Shown here piece by piece: positions 58,270 through 64,000 of a stretch of DNA of 64,000 nt (position 1 is the stretch's first letter; each line of letters starts with the position of its first letter). The notes under the pieces were generated by a model. It had not been told where the DNA came from. It was given only the letters and a program-made list of their open reading frames with translations, and searched no databases. This DNA comes from Tanytarsus gracilentus (Eukaryota; Arthropoda; Insecta; Diptera; Chironomidae). Position numbers and translations under genes: made by a program. Location of the stretch: the NCBI GenBank assembly GCA_038502055.1, contig JAXRKN010000040.1:2852001-2916000 (forward strand), in the 5' to 3' direction.

Positions 58270-61200
58270 GGTAAAATAAAAAATTTTATTATAATTTTTT
58301 TATTTATATTTTTATTTTTCTAAATTTTTTTTATTTTGTAATGTGACTTTTTTTAATTTGTCTGTATGAATGTGGGTCGACAGTGAGAGCGATTATTATG
58401 AGGGGGGGTGGTGGTGAGTGATGGGTGAGTATTGGGGATGTGATTTTATTTTTCGTTTTTACACATTGTTGCTTGCAAAGTGTTGGAAGATGTCAATAGA
58501 GAGAGAGAGAGAGAAAAGATGCGATTGTGTGGGAGTAAGAGAGAAGGGAGAAAAATCAAATTGTGAATGACATTTATGAATCACATTTTTAACTTTTTAT
58601 ATTTTTTTCTCCATTTCGTGATGAGCGAAAAATGATAAAATGTTTTGGAAACGATAAAAGTTAATTAAGTTGCATGCTTATAAATTGAAATGGCTTATTA
58701 TGGCCGAACTAATGAAGAGCAAAAAATTTGTTATAAAAATTCTGAATCATCGATTTTTGGTGAGCTAATGTTTAAATAACAAAAATGGAAAAAAATTTGA
58801 AGCTTGTTCCACAAGAATTATTGCATGTAGTCCAGACATTAATTAAGTTAAATTTTTTGCAAAAATTTCAGAATCTCAATTTTGACATTGTTTTAGAGAA
58901 AACACAAATTTTTGCTTCCAATAAATTAATCACTCAGAATTTCTTAATATTTCAATTCGAGATTCAAAAACAGGCGGAGGCGAAAAAAATGTTCAAACTT
59001 CTGACGACTTGTAAATAATCTTAAACGAATAAAAGAGAGAAAAAATTTATTTAATTTATTGTGACATTTTTTGAATCTCATTTCTATTTCCACACTTCCT
59101 AAATCACCTATAAAAATCGGTCAGGCGTCTAAAATTAACAAACAATCGATTATGTATCAATATCATCACACTTTATCAAATTGCTTTTTTTTCACATACA
59201 AATCATTTTTATCATCAACCTCAAATGTGCCTAAAATGCTAATGCAATTTGTCATTATAGGGCTTGCCCAATTATTAACTAATCTTTAAAACACGTTTTG
59301 CCTTTTGATATATTCGATATGACACATCGCATGACGCTAAGTAAAAACCTTATGTGATGCGTGAGAGTAAAATAAAACTCTTACTGGAAAAAATATATAG
59401 AAAACAGAAAAAAAATATCTCAAACGACCTTGCCGATATTCATTCGGATTTTTTTTTCTTTCTCCATTCTTCATTTTTTTTACTACACATTCTACACTGT
59501 GCGAGAGTCCATGTTTACCAACAAAAAAGGCAACTTCTTTCATATTTCTTCTTCTTACTCATCCACCATTCGTTTTTCATACAGGTTATATACCTCACTT
59601 GGCTTTTGTGTGTTGACAACAATTCTCGCATCTGGCCATAACCAGAATTTGCAAATTTTCCACTTGAAAAAAAATTCATTTGCAAGTCTGCAAATTTTTG
59701 AGAAAAAAGCAACAATTTCCTACACGATTTAAATTAGCATAAATACGCTGGTTGATAATGATGAATTGTGATTATTTGATTTATGGCTCACTTTTTTACA
59801 AGCGGTTCAGATTTTACAACCAAAAAATCCCTCTATTGTTAAGTTAAATTCCATTTTCATTGAAAAATTCATTCATAAATTTTTTTATCGCAAAAACAAT
59901 AAAATGCTAAATTTTAAATCTCCTAAATCGGTTTGCGAATTGATGAATGAGCGACAAAATTTATTGAAAATGGAGGCTTAATTATATGCAAACAAACTTC
60001 TTGTCTTTAGCAACTATTTGAGGTTCATTTTAAAATTACGTAGCACTTTAAAAATATTCAAGCAGCACAAAATTCAATTTTTGTGTAATTTAAATTTTCG
60101 TCTTTAGAAAAAGATAAATTTAGCAATTTGCTGATTTCCTTCTTCTTAGGCACAATTAGTGATGCATTGTTGTCATGCTGCAATTAATGAAAAGGAAGGA
60201 CGACACAATGGCGGTAAAGACATAAAGATTGTCGATGTTGATGAAAAAGACAGAACACAATATGACGAAAGAGGCTTAGATCGACGAGCAAATAATTTAA
60301 ACGTGGAGATTGGGCAAAGTGCACAATTCAACCATCAGACACGAGGATCCGATGGAGTTCTTTTCGGTTGTCTCGGATATCTCGACGAATATGGAGATAT
60401 TATATCGAAACTTTATCTCTCCGATGCTCATGGTTACCGATTACTAAACACTACAAGTGATGTTATAGAAGTATTTCCTGTTGCCAGCAAATCCAAGTAT
60501 GTAAAAAAGAAATAAACTTTTGTCGCTCACATTTTAAAATTTCGACATTTTTATTAGACTATGGGATTTGAATTTAAGAAATGGAAAACAAACGCGCAAA
60601 CTTATTAAAATTAAAGATGTTCAATTTCCTAAAGGCTGTGGCAGTTTAGATTTCGATTCACAGCAGATCTCGCCTTTCGCTAGAAGTTTTTCATTACCAG
60701 CATCAGACTACAGTGATATTTACGATGACGATCCTCTCATTCCATCAGCACAAACAATTAACGAGGAATTCGTAGTCGCACCTTCTTCATTTAACAACAA
60801 TCCAAGAAGACGAGCGGGAAAAAAGAGCGACGGTTTTTACTTTCATGACAATAGGGGAAGGTATGATGATTAAATTGCGAATGGCAAATTGAAATGTCAT
60901 AAAATTTTTCTCATTTCTAGATACATCCATGATGATCGAGGTGCATACATACATGGTAACATTTAACTATTTTTAGTTTCGATAAAAACTAAAAGTGAAT
61001 TTCTATTATAGACAATAGAGGATTGTACGTTCACATACCAGGTCCTGAAGGGTAAGTGAATGGGAAAATTTTAAAATTTAGATAAGAAAAAATCAAATTA
61101 AAGTTACATTAAAAAATTTAAATTACTTTTAATTTAAAATAGGCCTGGACCTGTTCCATACAATCATGTGATTGGGTCGGAAGGCGGAGTAGGTGGAGTG

Positions 61201-62522
61201 GGTGGTTTTGGCGGCAATGGTGGGGTGGGATCGGGAGGTGGAGTGGGCGGGTTTGGCCCTAATGGTGGGTTTGGCCCTAACGGCGGGTTTGGCCCTAACG
61301 GCGGATTTGGCCCTAACGGCGGAAAAGGTAAAATTTATTTTCTTTGAAGTTAAAAAAGATTAATGTTAACGCTGAGTTTTTATTTCACAGGCCCTAATGG
61401 TGAGACACTCAGATTTATTTTGCAACATTAATCTTCCAAATCTAAAGCATATTTTGTTCTATTCCCGAACCCTAATTAATTTCAAACGCTACGCAATTTG
61501 TCATCATGCAAATAAGCAAACATTTTAATATTCAATTTTTTCCTCTCTGCTTTCGACCACACCGAAAATGCTTGTAAATTACCTAATTAATAGGTGTTAA
61601 TTCCAAAAAGCCATGAATTTTTGCACGATTAAAATCGCATATAATTTGCACAAAGCTTGACAAGCGTTGCGATCATCGAAGATTACGCATGGCTAATTCC
61701 AAAAACGTTTAAATAAACATTTAATTTAATTGTCTTTTTATAAACTGAAATTTTTACAATATTTCCAGGACCACCAGGGAATCCCGGACCACCAGGAAAT
61801 CCCGGACCACCAGGGTTAGTGTCAAGATAAATTTCAATGATTTAAATTTTATTTTGCTCTACTTTCATTTTTCATGTACCTTCATAAACAGTCCTCCAGG
61901 GTAAATATTGCGTGCTGTTGAAAATTAAACACGTTTTATTTTGTGTTAATAATTTCAATTTTTTCCATAATTTAATCATCAAAATGATTGTTCAGTCCAC
62001 CAGGTAATTTAATGATCAATTGAATGACGATTTGATTTTAGATATTTTTTCTCTTTATGTTTAGGTAATAAAGGACTCCCTGGGCCACCGGGCAAGTATT
62101 TGAATAAATTAATTAAATCAATTTAAACTTACGCTTAAAAAATAATAGGACGACAGCCACCTTATAGAGAAATCCCTAACATTAATAACAACCAACAAAG
62201 AGGTAAACATTGTCAAGTGTAAAAAATCCTCATCAGTCATTCAATTATAATCCGACAGTGATGATTTATGAATTATAAATTCACATAATAATGATCATTT
62301 GCATGATGATGAAATAACCGACACTTTTATGATATTTTTTAATCCGCATTAATCTTTTCTTTCGTCACTAAAGGAACAACAACGCCAGCATCAACATCGA
62401 GAACGACAAAACTAAAAACTGGGTATTTCTATACAACACCTTCAACGTCAAGGACGTATCTGCCTCCATTTGGATCACCCAAGCGGGAACTTTCTTACGA
62501 TGGATCACTGCCATTCATATAA
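55202..62522 (+). CDS. Secreted collagen-like protein with microexons
   Basis: Thirteen exons give 411 residues with every junction in frame: 55202-55225, 60150-60496, 60558-60860, 60921-60955, 61012-61051, 61143-61327, 61391-61399, 61769-61814, 61892-61900, 61996-62003, 62065-62091, 62149-62202, 62374-62522. Exons 1 and 2 join to MKLKVILLAQLVMHCCHAA, a signal peptide, across a 4.9 kb intron. Residues about 74-107 (SDGVLFGCLGYLDEYGD, then YLSDAHGYR) faintly recall the Rebers-Riddiford cuticle motif. Then come repeated YIHDxRG units, a Gly-rich GFGPNG repeat, a short Gly-Pro-Pro collagen-like segment built partly from 8- and 9-base exons, and a Thr/Ser-rich tail. The intron after 62091 needs a GC donor. 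Likely an extracellular matrix or cuticle protein; family not identified. Confidence 0.75.
58239..58266. repeat. Homopolymer T tract
   Basis: A run of 28 T within the long first intron of the collagen-like gene, surrounded by other T-rich runs. Length in the assembly may be unreliable. Confidence 0.85.
61252..61323 (+). repeat. Four 18-base coding repeats
   Basis: Four direct copies of TTTGGCCCTAAYGGYGGR encode F-G-P-N-G-G. They are in frame, so copy number can change without a frameshift. The GC-rich units stand out from AT-rich surroundings. Confidence 0.92.
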
Positions 62523-63477
62523 CATTATTGTCGAAGACGAATTCCAGCATATCTAAAAAGAGCTTTAAAATGAGAAAAACTATTGGCATTTAAAAATTGC
62601 ACGAAACTTCTATTTTCATTTTTATTTTTTTTCTGTTGGAAAAAGTTTTAAAATACAATGTTTTTTATATAAAAAAGGATTATTATTTGCTTGTTCGCTT
62701 GTTTGCCTATAGAAATGTTTTTTTTTCTTCACTTATTTCAGTAGTGTCGTCTGTAAAATTAAATGTTTTTTATGCAAGATGTGTGTGTCTGCGTTGGTTT
62801 TATTTTGTTTGAGTGAGAGATTATGATAGTTGCTGTATTGCAGTTATTGTATAAAAATAGCATTTCATGCCGTTTACGTTTTACTGTTTTTTATTCTTTT
62901 CAAAAACTGTTTTACTGGAAATTTTTAAACTTATTTTCCCTACGCGGTTTTTATTCTATTTTTTAATCATTGCTATCTCATTTGACTTTTTATTTTGAAA
63001 ATATGATTTTTAATGAAGTGAGAACTGAATAAATGCTTTCAAATGTTACTTAAATTTTCCTGTATATGTTTTAAAGCGAATATAAAAAACTCATCGATAG
63101 CTTTAGCAAATTTTTTTTAATGTATAATATCGATAACTTATAAATGAGAAAAGAAAGAGAGATGAGGGAAAAGCTAAGAAAGCAGTTTTTACATCATATA
63201 ATTTTTTTTGCTCATCACTACAGGAAATGAAAATTATTCTGAATTCAATTTTTGCGACCGCTTATACGGTCCTCTTTTTTATGAAGCATTTAATAATTAT
63301 TTAATAGTTTTTTTTGCTTGTTGGATAGAGAGTAATATGCGCTTGATAATAACTGTTATATTGTTAATGAATGTTTTTCTTCGCTAATCCATCTTTTCTT
63401 TAAAAGTTATATCATTCCATTTTTTTCCTTACAAATTAATTATACACGCTGAGCCTAAAACACATTTTCCAATTCGT
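62523..63477. other. Convergent intergenic region
   Basis: 3' flanks of the collagen-like gene (plus) and misshapen (minus). AT-rich, with AATAAA at about 63028 on the plus strand. No gene supported. Confidence 0.5.
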
Positions 63478-64000
63478 TTACCATGACATCATTGCGGGTT
63501 TATTTAATGTCATAAAGTAAATTTGACAAGAAGATCCACCTTTAGCACTGCTGAAGAATACTTTGTCGTTACGTTCACAGAGGAATTTAAGGCGTTGAGC
63601 TTTCTTATGCATGAAAACACCGTCCAAGTGACCCGTCTCAACAGACCGTATCTAAAGAGCAATTAATTAGTTTAATTGGCATGTTAACAAAACATTTTCA
63701 CGACCTACCTCAATTGCCTTATTGCCCCATCCCATGATTTGACCAGTTCCAATAAATGCCACTGAAGTCGGCATCTCACCCCATTGAAGAACAAAATTCT
63801 TTGTTACTCGTCCCATTGTATTGACATAAACGCCTTCATTATCATAGCACAAAAGTAAATTCATTCCGTTTGAATTAGGCAGTGTCACAATGCAATGCGG
63901 CGATATTGGTCCTTGAGTCTATAGATTTGTGAAAAAAAGGAAAGAAATAAGTCACGATCTAAATGCCTTTTATGGAATGCTTACATGTTTTGGCAAATAA
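63478..64000 (-). CDS. msn: Misshapen / MAP4K4-family kinase, C-terminal CNH region (partial)
   Basis: Three exon pieces, complement of 63985-64000 (cut by the window), 63709-63918 and 63478-63651, all phase 0. The joined tail reads YLPKH-TQGPISPHCIV, then LLLCYDNEGVYVN, VLQWGEMPTSVAF, IMGWGNKAIE and IRSVETGHLDGVFMHKKAQR, ending MSW. This is the highly conserved end of the citron-homology (CNH) domain of the GCK-IV kinases (Drosophila Misshapen, vertebrate MAP4K4/TNIK/MINK). The CNH domain binds small GTPases such as Rap and links the kinase to JNK and Hippo signalling and to the cytoskeleton. The kinase domain lies to the right of the window. Confidence 0.9.

Overview
The window looks like nuclear DNA of a dipteran insect, most probably a nematoceran (midge, mosquito or sand-fly grade). 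It is very AT-rich, its genes have many short introns of about 50-60 bases, and it carries insect-specific families: paramyosin, a WRPW-ending Hairy/E(spl) repressor, a Bearded-family protein, misshapen and insect four-pass membrane proteins. The species cannot be fixed from the sequence. Exon models below were built by reading splice sites and frame by hand.

Layout. 1-7.6 kb is a muscle locus: five tandem intronless genes of one uncharacterised family lie directly upstream of, and on the same strand as, the C-terminal exons of paramyosin. A partial, diverged duplicate of the paramyosin C-terminus follows. 8-17.8 kb is gene-dense: a leucine-rich-repeat-like protein, WDR89, two tandem isovaleryl-CoA dehydrogenases, two four-pass membrane proteins and Rae1. 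21.9-26.5 kb holds a Cut8-like proteasome anchor, a third four-pass protein and a kynurenine-formamidase-like hydrolase. 29.2-30.8 kb is a non-autonomous terminal-inverted-repeat element filled with 61-62 bp satellite and a tRNA-like sequence.

31.3-48.7 kb looks like a small Enhancer-of-split-type complex: one intron-containing HES gene, one unrecognised gene and one Bearded-family gene, separated by long non-coding DNA. All three have 3' regions carrying the Brd, GY and K box motifs that in Drosophila are microRNA sites of Notch-pathway genes. 51.9-53 kb holds a fourth four-pass protein. 55.2-62.5 kb is a secreted collagen-like gene with exons of 8 and 9 bases. The right edge cuts the 3' end of misshapen on the minus strand.

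Most interesting: the novel tandem family nested at the paramyosin locus; the paramyosin-tail duplicate with an identical 282-base exon; the microRNA-box signature on three neighbouring genes, one of them an unknown protein; three frame-supported GC-AG introns; and the satellite-bearing inverted-repeat element.
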